Source: a virus. Taken from it: a DNA stretch of 26,581 bases. The translations under genes were made by a program, and so were the position numbers. Below, piece after piece: positions 14,772 through 24,700 of this stretch (its first letter is position 1; each line of letters opens with the position of its first letter). The stretch covers positions 1 to 26,581 of IMG/VR virus record IMGVR_UViG_3300042691_029454; one strand, 5' to 3'. The notes under the pieces were generated by a model. It was not told the origin of the DNA. It made no database searches and saw only the letters and a list, made by a program, of their open reading frames with translations.

Positions 14772-17700
14772 ATGGCAACTAATCTATCATGGTTACCTGG
14801 ACTAATAACGCAAGATGAAGGATCAGTTAAGTTTCTTAATGGTACTAATCTTGCGTTTACAGGAATTGAAACATTAATAGTAGACGGCCCCGTTACGAAT
14901 GCGCTACATGAATTTAACACTGATACTTTTGGTTCAGCACACTATGTAATACATGCGGAATGTGGAAGTGATCAGCGTGAGACATTAAATGTTTCAGTTG
15001 TTGCAAAATTAGGCAAAGCTTCTATAACAGTATACGGTAGAATTAATACCGGAGTTAACTTGATAGATGTACAGGCTGATATTACAGATAGCATATTGGT
15101 ATTGTACGCAACACCAGCAGTTGTTGGCTTGCAAGATATCAAAGTAACTGCATTTGCAACACTGGCTGAAGTAATTGTTGATTCATCATCCAAAGCAACT
15201 GTTTATTATTTTACAAAAGTAAACGGAACTCCTGCATTTACGATCAATACAGGTCCTTATTCCTCAGACGATGTTAAACCAGCACTGACTTTTTACAAAG
15301 GACTAACTTATAGATTTGATCAATCATACGGAACTAATGATTTACATCCGTTAGTCATTGGCACAACTGCTGATGATGTAAACAGCATTTATGTTCCTGG
15401 AATAAGTTACTATTTGGATAACAAAAAAGTAGCCAGAGCAGACTATATTAATCCAGCATTATTTTTAGCAGCAACCAGTAGATACATAGAAATTTCAGTT
15501 GCTGATACTTATCCAGCAGCATTGTATTATTTTAGTTCAGTAACTGCTGGACTGGGTAACGCAATTGTAGTAACAACATTGAGCGACGCTGGAAGCACTG
15601 GTGGTTCTGGCAGCGGTGGAACTGGCGGTGGCGGTGGAACAACCAGTGGAGCAGCAACGGATTTAAGTAACTTAGAACCAACTGCAATTAATGCTTCATT
15701 ACTACCTGGTGTTACCAGTAGTATTGATTTGGGCAGTGCAAGTAAAAGATGGAAGGACTTATATTTAAGTGGCAACTCACTTATTTTAGGTGATGCTGTA
15801 ATTACGGCAACTGGTTCAGCAGTTAATTTACCAGCTGGATCAACAGTTAACGGAACAGTAATTGGTACTGGTGGCGGCGGCAGCGGGGGTGCAAGCGCAC
15901 TTGCTGATTTAACAGATGTAACTATTACATCGCCCACTAATGGTCAAGTATTAAAATACAATGGAGTCAACTGGTACAACGGTGCTGATGAGTCAGGCAC
16001 TGGTGGCGGCACAAGTGGCAACAGTTTTAGCACTATTGAAATTGCTGGCCAAAGCGCAGTTGTTGCTGACTCTTCAGCTGACACGCTAACGCTGGTAGCT
16101 GGTCCAAATATTACTTTATCAACTAATGCTAGCGGCGATGCAATTACAATCAGTGCCAGCAGTAGCGGAGGCGGTGGTGCCAGTGGTGTAAGTGCTGGTG
16201 TAGGCAATAGACTAGCATATTATCCAACTACTGGATCAGTCGTTGCGGATACTGGTGCTGGACTTTCTTGGAACGGTGAGTTTTTACAAATATTAGGCAC
16301 ACTATATGCCACTGGAGCAAAAAGTTATCTCCGTGCCAATTGGGCATCACTTAACGATTTGAATATTGAAGCCCCGGCCAACACATGGCGCGGCATGGTG
16401 GCATATGCTCAAGACACAGGCAAATTGTATTATGCTCATTCTGGTGTTTGGAATCGATTAGCAAACTTTGCAGATATTCCCACAAGTGCAAACGCATTTG
16501 GAACCATACAAATTGATGGACAAGATAACGTAGTAGCAGATACTACATCAGATACTATTACATTTATTGCTGGTGTTGGCATGACCATCACAACCAACGC
16601 TACCAATGACACAATTACGTTTGCATCAAGCGGTGGTGGTGGTGGTGGTGGCATTACTACAGAAGATGCCCAAGATGCTTCAGCATCAATGTTTACCGGC
16701 GGAACACATACTGGTATTACTTTTAGTTACAACGACAATAATAACACAATCAATGCAACAGTTAATGCACAAGCTGGTATATACACCGATGAACAAGCAC
16801 AAGATGCTGCGGCATTAATATTAACTACTGGAACACATTCTGGTATTTCGTTTACATATAACGATTTGGCTAACACACTAAGTGCCACAGTTACATACCC
16901 AACAATGTACAGTGACGAAAACGCACAAGATGCAGTGGCCCCAATGTTTGTTAGCGGATCGCATACTGGTATTTCTTATGCGTATGCTGATGCTAGTAAC
17001 GTTATCAATGCAACTGTATCATCAGAATATATTCAAGATCAAGCTGCTGCATTATTCACAGCCGGCACACACTCAAATATTAGCTTTAACTATAATGATG
17101 CCAGCAATAGAATTGATGCCAGTGTATCATTACCAGCAGCATACACTGATGAAAGTGCTGTAGATGCAGTGGGCGCGGCACTTACAAGTGGAACACACTC
17201 TGGAATTTCATTCACTTACAGTTCAACACAAGATGCTGCTAACAGAATTGATGCTACTGTTTCTTATGCCAATGTAGTATTAACTGGCACAACAACACTA
17301 CAACAATCAACTAGGGTATTAAATAATAAAACTGGCAGTGCTGGAGTTAGTACTTTTACTGTGACAAATTCTGGTTCATCCGCATATTTAATAAACGGCG
17401 ATAGTAATCCCACACTGAATTTAGTAAGAGGAGTTACTTATACCTTTAACGTTAATGCTGCTAATCATCCTTTCTGGATCAAAACTGCGCAAGTTACCGG
17501 TACTAGTAGTGCTTATTCAACAGGCGTGACCAACAATGGAGATGATGTTGGTACCATTACTTTTGCAGTGCCTCTAGATGCACCAAGTACCTTGTACTAT
17601 ATTTGCCAATATCATAGTGGCATGGTTGGTACGATATCTATAAGTAATGCTCCCGTAGTTGTACACGACTTTGCAACGGGTAACGAGTTTTATCATAGTG

Positions 17701-17963
17701 GCATGTTGTCTAATTTTACAGCTAACTTTACCAACGTTCCAACAACAGGTGACCGAATCACTACAATCACAATATCCTTGCTTCAAGGAGCATCACCGTA
17801 CGGAATTACAGCAATTCAAATTAATGGAAATGCGCAGACCTTACGTTGGAAGGACAACACAGTTCCAACATACGGCGCATTGAATAGTGTTGACGTTGCA
17901 ACATTCACATTGTTTAGAACGGGAGCATCTTGGATAGCAATTGGCGACGTTGTAGGCTACTAA
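14772..17963 (+). CDS. Modular tail-fibre protein, 1063 aa, with cupredoxin-like domains and tandem repeats
   Basis: Residues 1-140 are beta-rich. Residues about 145-270 resemble a cupredoxin-like fold that keeps one His (LHPLVIG, H192) but has YYFSSVTAGLG where Cys, His and Met would be. Gly-rich hinges (from about 277) lead to SSIDLGSASKRWKDLYLSGN (316-335) and ADLTDVTITSPTNGQVLKYN (378-397), both common fibre motifs. Two copies of a module (STIEIAGQSAVVADSSADTL from about 420; GTIQIDGQDNVVADTTSDTI from about 577) end in poly-Gly. Residues 628-833 hold five tandem repeats of about 40 residues (EDAQDA ... GTHTGITFSYND). Residues 866-958 are a cupredoxin-like domain with H899, C945, H948 and M951 in the type I copper-site order. 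The C-terminus (959-1063) is an unassigned beta domain. The ribosome site is AAAAGG. It is probably a host-contact fibre and the last gene of the cassette. Confidence 0.8.
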   Translation: MATNLSWLPGLITQDEGSVKFLNGTNLAFTGIETLIVDGPVTNALHEFNTDTFGSAHYVIHAECGSDQRETLNVSVVAKLGKASITVYGRINTGVNLIDVQADITDSILVLYATPAVVGLQDIKVTAFATLAEVIVDSSSKATVYYFTKVNGTPAFTINTGPYSSDDVKPALTFYKGLTYRFDQSYGTNDLHPLVIGTTADDVNSIYVPGISYYLDNKKVARADYINPALFLAATSRYIEISVADTYPAALYYFSSVTAGLGNAIVVTTLSDAGSTGGSGSGGTGGGGGTTSGAATDLSNLEPTAINASLLPGVTSSIDLGSASKRWKDLYLSGNSLILGDAVITATGSAVNLPAGSTVNGTVIGTGGGGSGGASALADLTDVTITSPTNGQVLKYNGVNWYNGADESGTGGGTSGNSFSTIEIAGQSAVVADSSADTLTLVAGPNITLSTNASGDAITISASSSGGGGASGVSAGVGNRLAYYPTTGSVVADTGAGLSWNGEFLQILGTLYATGAKSYLRANWASLNDLNIEAPANTWRGMVAYAQDTGKLYYAHSGVWNRLANFADIPTSANAFGTIQIDGQDNVVADTTSDTITFIAGVGMTITTNATNDTITFASSGGGGGGGITTEDAQDASASMFTGGTHTGITFSYNDNNNTINATVNAQAGIYTDEQAQDAAALILTTGTHSGISFTYNDLANTLSATVTYPTMYSDENAQDAVAPMFVSGSHTGISYAYADASNVINATVSSEYIQDQAAALFTAGTHSNISFNYNDASNRIDASVSLPAAYTDESAVDAVGAALTSGTHSGISFTYSSTQDAANRIDATVSYANVVLTGTTTLQQSTRVLNNKTGSAGVSTFTVTNSGSSAYLINGDSNPTLNLVRGVTYTFNVNAANHPFWIKTAQVTGTSSAYSTGVTNNGDDVGTITFAVPLDAPSTLYYICQYHSGMVGTISISNAPVVVHDFATGNEFYHSGMLSNFTANFTNVPTTGDRITTITISLLQGASPYGITAIQINGNAQTLRWKDNTVPTYGALNSVDVATFTLFRTGASWIAIGDVVGY
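16023..16650 (+). repeat. Two copies of an about 60-aa fibre module separated by a unique segment
   Basis: Copy 1 begins at 16023 and copy 2 at about 16494. Each reads F-x-T-I-x-I-x-G-Q-x-x-V-V-A-D, then D-T-x-T-x-x-A-G, then a Thr-Asn-Ala turn, then D-x-I-T, and ends in poly-Gly (GGGG in copy 1, seven Gly in copy 2). The intervening segment holds an RLAYYPTTGSVVADTGAGLS block and an AYAQDTGKLYYAHSGVWNRL block. Confidence 0.7.
16653..17268 (+). repeat. Five tandem about 40-aa fibre repeats
   Basis: At the protein level, each unit reads T-D/E-E-x-A-Q-D-A ... G-T/S-H-T/S-G-I-S/T-F-x-Y-x-D ... N-x-I-x-A-T/S-V. Copies 1 to 3 keep the QDA core. Copy 4 is shortened at its start (EYIQDQAAALF). Copy 5 carries a short insertion (STQDAANRI). 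Similar repeats occur in many phage fibres. They are likely shaft or knob repeats. Confidence 0.75.
17367..17645 (+). other. Cupredoxin-like domain with a full set of copper-site residues
   Basis: This encodes about residues 866-958 of the 1063-aa protein: NGDSNPTLNLVRGVTYTFNV, then NHPFWIKT (H899), then a VPLDAPSTLYYICQYHSGMV segment with C945, H948 and M951, then GTISI. The H ... C-x2-H-x2-M order matches the ligand order of plastocyanin-like type I copper proteins. Family knowledge supports the fold. Copper binding is inference, since many phage-borne versions are untested. Confidence 0.6.
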
Positions 17964-17983
17964 TTATGCTACTTTTAAAAAGT

Positions 17984-17991
17984 GGTAAATA
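17984..17991 (+). promoter_or_regulatory. Late-promoter-like element GGTAAATA
   Basis: This lies in the 51-base gap between the 1063-aa and 243-aa genes and differs by one base from GATAAATA at 2126 and 3988. It ends 23 bases before the start codon at 18015, matching the 24-base spacing at 3988. Just upstream, ACTTTTAAAAAGT (17971-17983) is a near-palindrome that could form a weak hairpin. The element would start a unit of the 243-aa and 2289-aa genes. Confidence 0.45.
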
Positions 17992-18014
17992 AGTAATAAT
18001 GAGAAAATAACGTC

Positions 18015-18746
18015 ATGACCGTAGCTATACTTAAACAATTCAAGTCAGAAAGTGGTTTTATAACAGGCCCAGAAAGTAATTTTGGGGCTATTACAGCCAC
18101 TCAACTTGACGTGGATAACATTAGAATTAATGCTAATTCTATCACAGCAACAAATGCCAGCGGTAATATTAATCTCGTAACAACTGGCACAGGCTCAGTT
18201 GTAATAGATAAACTAGCGGTCAACACAGTAAATGCATTTTCAATTGTTGGCACGTTAACAGGTAACGTTCTTGGAAATGTAACTGGTACCTTGACTGGAA
18301 ATGTGACCGGCAATGTTACTGGTAATATCATAAGTATTGGCGCAAGCGCATTCACAAACGTACAAATAACTGGCGGATCAATAAACGCAGTACCAGTCGG
18401 ACAAACAACAGCATCAGCTGGTAGATTTACCAGCCTAATCTCAACAACTGGCATAACTGGCTCAATTGGAGCTACCACTAAAAATACTGGTCAGTTTACA
18501 TTTTTACAAGCCGATAATGCAATCTCAGCACTTTCTGTCTTAGAAAGCAACAGCACAACGTCTGGAGCACTAGTCGTTTCTGGTGGTGTAGGCATTGCAA
18601 AAAATGTAAATATTGGTGGAGCGTTAACAGTTAGTGAAACAGTGACCGCGGCTGAGCCAACTGTAAACTCGCATTTATCAACAAAATTTTATGTTGATAA
18701 AAAAGCTACAGTAAGTTTAGCATTCGCAGTAGCATTTGGACTATAA
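18015..18746 (+). CDS. Fibre-repeat structural protein, 243 aa
   Basis: The N-terminus (MTVAILKQFKSESGFITGPE) leads into short beta repeats. At about residues 79-105 is an array of L-T-G-N-V-x-G-N units (GTLTGNVLGNVTGTLTGNVT). About residues 164-205 carry SALSVLESNSTTSGALVVSG and GGVGIAKNVNIGGALTV, a module widespread in fibres of marine T4-like phages. The end is HLSTKFYVDKKATVSLAFAV followed by AFGL, a hydrophobic terminus like those of the 351-aa and 381-aa proteins. The ribosome site is poor (GAGAAAATAACGTC), so the start is less certain than elsewhere, although no better in-frame start is seen. A short fibre or a fibre connector is likely, beside the giant protein that follows 12 bases later. 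Confidence 0.75.
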   Translation: MTVAILKQFKSESGFITGPESNFGAITATQLDVDNIRINANSITATNASGNINLVTTGTGSVVIDKLAVNTVNAFSIVGTLTGNVLGNVTGTLTGNVTGNVTGNIISIGASAFTNVQITGGSINAVPVGQTTASAGRFTSLISTTGITGSIGATTKNTGQFTFLQADNAISALSVLESNSTTSGALVVSGGVGIAKNVNIGGALTVSETVTAAEPTVNSHLSTKFYVDKKATVSLAFAVAFGL

Positions 18747-18758
18747 ACAGGAATAATA

Positions 18759-21700
18759 ATGGCAAAGAAAAGAATACAAAATTACGTTTTTACCCCAGGG
18801 GTATCTGGGTTAAGTAATGCGTTTCCAAATGCATACTCGTTAATTAACTCTAATACTGATTTTATCATTGATGAAACAATAGAGTTTATAAACGCACAGG
18901 TTATTACAGACACCGCAGTAAATTTACTCCCAAACGCAGTTGCACTATTAACAGCAAATAAAGAATTCTTAAAAGAAGAACTAGTTGCTTGGATTGCCGA
19001 GCAAGTTGCAACGAATCAGCCAGGATTTGCAGGATATATCTACGATTCCGCAAAATGTAAACGTGATGTTGGATATGTAATTGACAGCTATATTTACGAT
19101 TTACGTTACGGCGGAAACGAACGAACTCGAGCAGTAGCATCTGTTTATTGGGTTGGATCAACTCCACAAATTGATGGAGACCGTTTAGCAGAAATTTACG
19201 GCCATGCAAAGCTAGCACTTATAATTAAAGATTATGTTTTTACAAAAACAGTATATCCTACAGCACAGGCAATTGCGACTCAAGTAACATCAGGAACTGC
19301 TGGTGAAGCTGGCGCCGCTGCTAGAATTACAACATTATCAACCATTGTAACATCAGTGATACAAAACGGGTTATCTAGTGTGCCTGCAATCAGTTATGGC
19401 ACAACATTTGCCAACTATGTATATAACGAAACATTTATTCGAAGAGACATTGATGTTTTAATTCCTTCAGTTTTATGGGATTTGCGTTACACAGGCAATA
19501 GAAATAGTAAAGAAGCAGCAGAGTTCCATTTTTGGCTTAACGGAATTCCGCAAATTAACGGTAATAGAACTCCTGAAGTTGCCATATATAATTTTATTAA
19601 GAATATAACTAATAATTATATTATTAGAAACTTGCCATATGCAAGTTTGCAAACTCCAATTGTTACCACACAAACTATCAATTCTGCATTAGTATTTGAA
19701 ACTGGTGCAGATACCGCTCTTGGTGCATTATTTGATGCAATTACCACAATAATTTTAGATGGTCCATCCGCAGGCCCAGCATTGGTAAATGGTGTTGGAA
19801 CAATTAACATTGGCGGAAAATGGACTCGTGACCAGTTACTATTGATCACAAACGTTACAGATAATATAATCCTTTACAACTTTGCAGACCCAACTGCGGG
19901 TGTAACGCTAACTGAGCGTGCTCCAACTGATCCAGACGAAGATACAGAAATTGAATATGGTACGACTCGTATCACATTGAGTGTTGACACTCAAACTATG
20001 TCAGCGAATGATTCATTACAAATTTTCGTTGAAGACTTTCAAGAATTAAGAACCAGACCATACGACTTTGGCACAGACGCCATTGAACGTAACAGAATGT
20101 CTCAAGCACAATCCATGCTTGACGCTGACTTTGAATACGGCCTACAGCCTACTAAGTGGCAAGCGTTATCATTGGCAAGGTCATATCCTAGTGTGTTTGA
20201 GATCCCAGGCACTGATACTACTGTAACATTGGTAACAACTGATGCTTCAAGCGGCACAGGCGGTACTGGTCAATCTTTGATCACAGTAACAACAAGCGGC
20301 GCACACGGATTGCAAAACGGCGCTCCTTTTATTATTAGAGCATTGTCCACAGCAGTCACTGGTTTTTCAAGAGCAGAAGGTGTGTTTTTAGTCAACTCAA
20401 CACCAAGTTCTACACAATTTACGTATTTTGCCAAAGCAAAAGTAGGTACTCTTCCTGCAACCGAGTTGCAAGAGTCATATACATTATTGCGCAGAGGTGG
20501 ATTATACACTGGTGCTGACGTTGGTACACCTACATTTTCTGTTTTTAGCCAAGGTAGTTCAGGAACATTTTTCCCAGCATTAAACGTAGCTACTGGTTCA
20601 ACAATAATTCCGTATACTGGGTCAATACCAACCAATAACGCTCCAGTTTCCTCTTCAGGCGCTATATTAACTGGCTCAGTGATTACCTCAGTAATTGGAA
20701 CAGGATCGTCAGGATCAACTGTTTATACTGCATTATCAGGAATTAACGTTTCAGGTCTTGGAGTTGATGCTGTATTTACAGTTACTCGAACCGCAGCAGT
20801 ATATGCTGTCACAGTAACAACTGCTGGAACAGGATATGCAATTAACGATCAAATCAGTATTCCTGGTACAGATTTAGATGGAACAAGTCCTAGCAATGAT
20901 TGTTTGATTACGGTTGCCACAGTAGACACTGCTGGCGAAATTCTAACAGTAACTTCTTCTGGAGATGGTATTGCCTCAGGAGTTGCTGTTACACAAACTC
21001 TTTCAGATACATCACCAGTTGGATCCTCTGTTTTAGAATTTACTGATACAACAGGAATTCAAGTAGGTCTAGCAATTGATCGTGGAGATGGCACAAGCAC
21101 TGCTGTCACTAACATTGAAGGTACTACAGTAACGTTGTCAAATCCTTTGACATCGGCATTAATAGGCGATGCCGCAGAATTTAGCAACATTGCACCAACA
21201 AGCATTATTGGAACTGGCACCGGAGTTAGGTTTGATGTCACAAGAACTGGGACACTGTATTCACCAACAGTAACATCAGGTCAACTAGGAACTGGTTACT
21301 TGGTAGGGGATACATTAACTATAGCTGGAACAGCACTCGGTGGGCTAGTATTAGTAAATGACCTAATTATCACAGTTACAACTATTGGTGTTGGTGGAAC
21401 AGTTACGGGTATAACTAGTTCAGGCATTGGCGCTGATCAACAACTTTACTCAAGCAGAGCAACAACTCGTGTTACTGGTTTAGGAACCAGTGCAGTATTT
21501 TCAGTAACAAGGGTGGGGGTTAGTTATACAGCAGTCACCCCAACTACAGCTGGATCAGGATATGTTGTTGGTGACTTATTTGAAATTCTAGGCACTGATC
21601 TAGGCGGCACTACACCAGCTAACGATTTGTCGTTAACGGTAGACGCAGTCAACGGATCTGGCGGAATTACTTCAGTAACATTTTCAGGTATAGCAGATCC

Positions 21701-24700
21701 TGGAACAGCAACATATGCTACTCCAGCAACTGACCCAACAGCTTTCCCAGCACTAGTTGGCACCGGCGCAACTTTTTCAGTAACGTCGGCTGGAACTGTT
21801 TATACACCGTCTATTTTAAATAGTGGTGACGCAACAAGAACTGCTAGAATTATTACAGGAACTGGCAGCGCACAAACAACGGCAACACAAACAAGATTTG
21901 GATCAGGTAGTTTGCGTATTCCAAACTCAGTGTCACCGGCAACTGCTACTTCTTACGCAACTATTACAAGCAACACGGGCTTAGAATTTGGCACTGGAGA
22001 TTTTACTATTGATTTTTGGTTCAGAACAGACTCAATTGGCACTAATCAAACGCTGGTTGATATGAGAAATACTTCATCTGACAGTGCAGTAGTTTTAGGA
22101 TTTAACTCGTCAAATAATGTATATCTATTTGTTAACGGGACAACTAGAATCACTGGTACAGACAGCGTGGCTGCAGAAACATGGCATCACTTAGAACTAT
22201 CAAGGTCAAGCGGCTTTACTGAACTATTCTTAGACGGACAAAGTCAAGGTACTTGGACTGACAGCACTACTTATGCTCTTCGACCAGCGATTATTGGTGC
22301 AGACTACCTAGGTGCTGGAGACGGATTTCTTGGATTCATTGATGAATTTAGAATATCTAAAGGCATTGCAAGACATACAGCAGGATTTACTGTAGCAACA
22401 TCACCATATACAAATGATTCAAATACCACTGCACTATTACATTTTAATGAATCAACTGGATCAGCAGTATTTACTGATGATATTGGTGGTTATTCTTCAG
22501 GTAACCAATTTGTTATTCGTGGAACTGAATTAGGCGGCGCAACCCCAGCTAATGATTTAACAATTACTGTTCTAACGGTAACTGCTGATAAGAAAATAGC
22601 CACTATTTCTGGCGCTGGCACTGCACTAGATGACGACATTTATACTACATTGGCTGGAACACTATTGACTGGAAACGGAAGTGGCTTAACTCTTAATGTA
22701 AGTACTTCAGGAACTGTTTATTCAAACGTAACAACAGGCGCTATTGGATCTGGGTATGTTGCTGGCGATAAAGTTAAAGTTGTAGGAACATTACTTGGCG
22801 GCACTGCGCCAGCGAATGACGTAACAGTACAAATTGTAACTGTCGACGGCACCGGCGCTGTTGGTATTTTTACTGTATTATCAGGGACAGCAAGCGCAAG
22901 TTCAGCATCATACAGCTCATTAGTACCAACTAACACAGTAACAAAGGGATCTGGTTTAACAGTAACTATTGGTAAAGCAAGCGGATCTTATACATTTAAT
23001 TCAGTAGGAAGTGGCGGTGACAACTATGTTGTTGGAAATAGATTAAAAGTATTAGGAAATGTTTTAGCTGGCGCTATTGTAACGCACGATTTAATATTAA
23101 CAGTTACAGAAATTGACACAAGTGGATCAGTAGTTGATGCTACAGTCACTGGTACAAGCGCAGGCGGACAAGCAATAGATTTCTATTCAACAGTTATTAT
23201 TTCAGAACCAACAATAGCAGTGTTGAACACAATAACACCTGTAACATTTGCAGCTATTGCGGTAATTCAAGTTACGTTTCTTTCTAATCACGGTCTAGTT
23301 CCTGGAGCTGGTATTTTAGTTAATATTACCTCAGCAGCTTTGAATCAAAATTTGGCTGCTGGACCGTTCTTCGTTGAGCAAGTACCAACCCCAACTGTTA
23401 TTAGATATACTGCAAGAGCTGAAGGAAATATCAACGTTGGCGGCCTCACTGGTATTATATATACACGAACAGACACATTCTTTTCTCATAGACCGTATGA
23501 CGGTGGCGTTCAATTAGGAACAGGAGGACCGCAACACGGTGCTCAAGCAATACGTATGAGTAAGAACTATATTCGTTACCAGTCAGGTAAGGGACTAATG
23601 TATACTACTGGCGCATTATTTGCTCCTAGTTATGACCTATTATTAGCAACTTCAACAGGATTGAATGTTGGAAGCATCATTACATTCACAACTGACGACG
23701 TCGATCACGGATTACAAGTTGGTGCCGATGTTAAAATTATTGGTGTTGAAACTAGCGGATATAATAACGAGTATGTTGTATCTTCCATTATAAGCGAACG
23801 TATATTTACAGTTGTTGCAACTCAACAACTAGGTGCAACTACAGCAACGCTGACAAGTCAAGCACAAATTTCATTGTATAGATGGAATGGCGCAACTGTA
23901 CGTGCTGGATGTTTTGACGATCAAAACGGCATGTTCTGGCAATACAACGGACAAAGATTGGCTGTTACTGTGAGATCATCAACGTTCCAAGTTGCTGGCA
24001 GCGTGACAGCAACACCAAACAGCAATGCATTAATTGGCATTAACACTAGATTTAGAGATCAGTTAAAAGCTGGTGACAAGATTGTTATTAAAGGCATGAC
24101 ACACACAGTAACCAGTGTGCCAAGTCAAACATCATTGTTTATGAATCCTGACTATCGTGGTGCAAACGTTGGTACTAAAATAAAATTATGTCGTGTACAA
24201 GATAGATTCTTTTATCAAGAAGACTGGAATAGAGATTCAGCAGACGGAACAGGACCAAGCGGATACCACATTGACATCACAAAGATGCAGATGATTGGTA
24301 TTCAATACACTTGGTATGGTGCTGGTTTTATTGATTACATGCTACGTGGACGTGAAGGCAATTTCTTATTCGTACATCGAGTACGTAACAACAACGTTAA
24401 CACAGAAGCATTTATGAGATCTGCCAACTTACCAGTGCGTTACGAAGTTGTTAACGACGGTGCATTGGCAATGTTGACAGCTGATATGACTACAACATCA
24501 ACATCAATTCCTTTAGATGATACAGACGACTTCCCCGATACTGGAACTGTGTATATTGATAATGAAATGATATCGTATACATCTAAGACAGCTACGTCAT
24601 TAGGGGGTCTAACTCGGTCAGCCCCGCTAAGTAATTTCTCAGCAGGAGCTACCAGAACTTACACAGCTGGCGATGCTGCCGCCCACTCAATTAGAACTGG

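Noticed and set aside
16606-17163. Two plus-strand frames (70 and 93 residues) across the five-repeat array
   Set aside because: Both are out-of-frame readings of the repeated QDA-type codons, giving His/Gln/Met-rich low-complexity products inside the 1063-aa gene.
16653-17268. CRISPR-like array
   Set aside because: The regular spacing is protein-level repetition in an open reading frame. DNA copies are diverged and there are no constant repeats with unique spacers.
17971-17983. ACTTTTAAAAAGT as a terminator
   Set aside because: It is a short A/T-only near-palindrome without a GC stem. It is too weak to call and was noted only as context for the promoter-like element.
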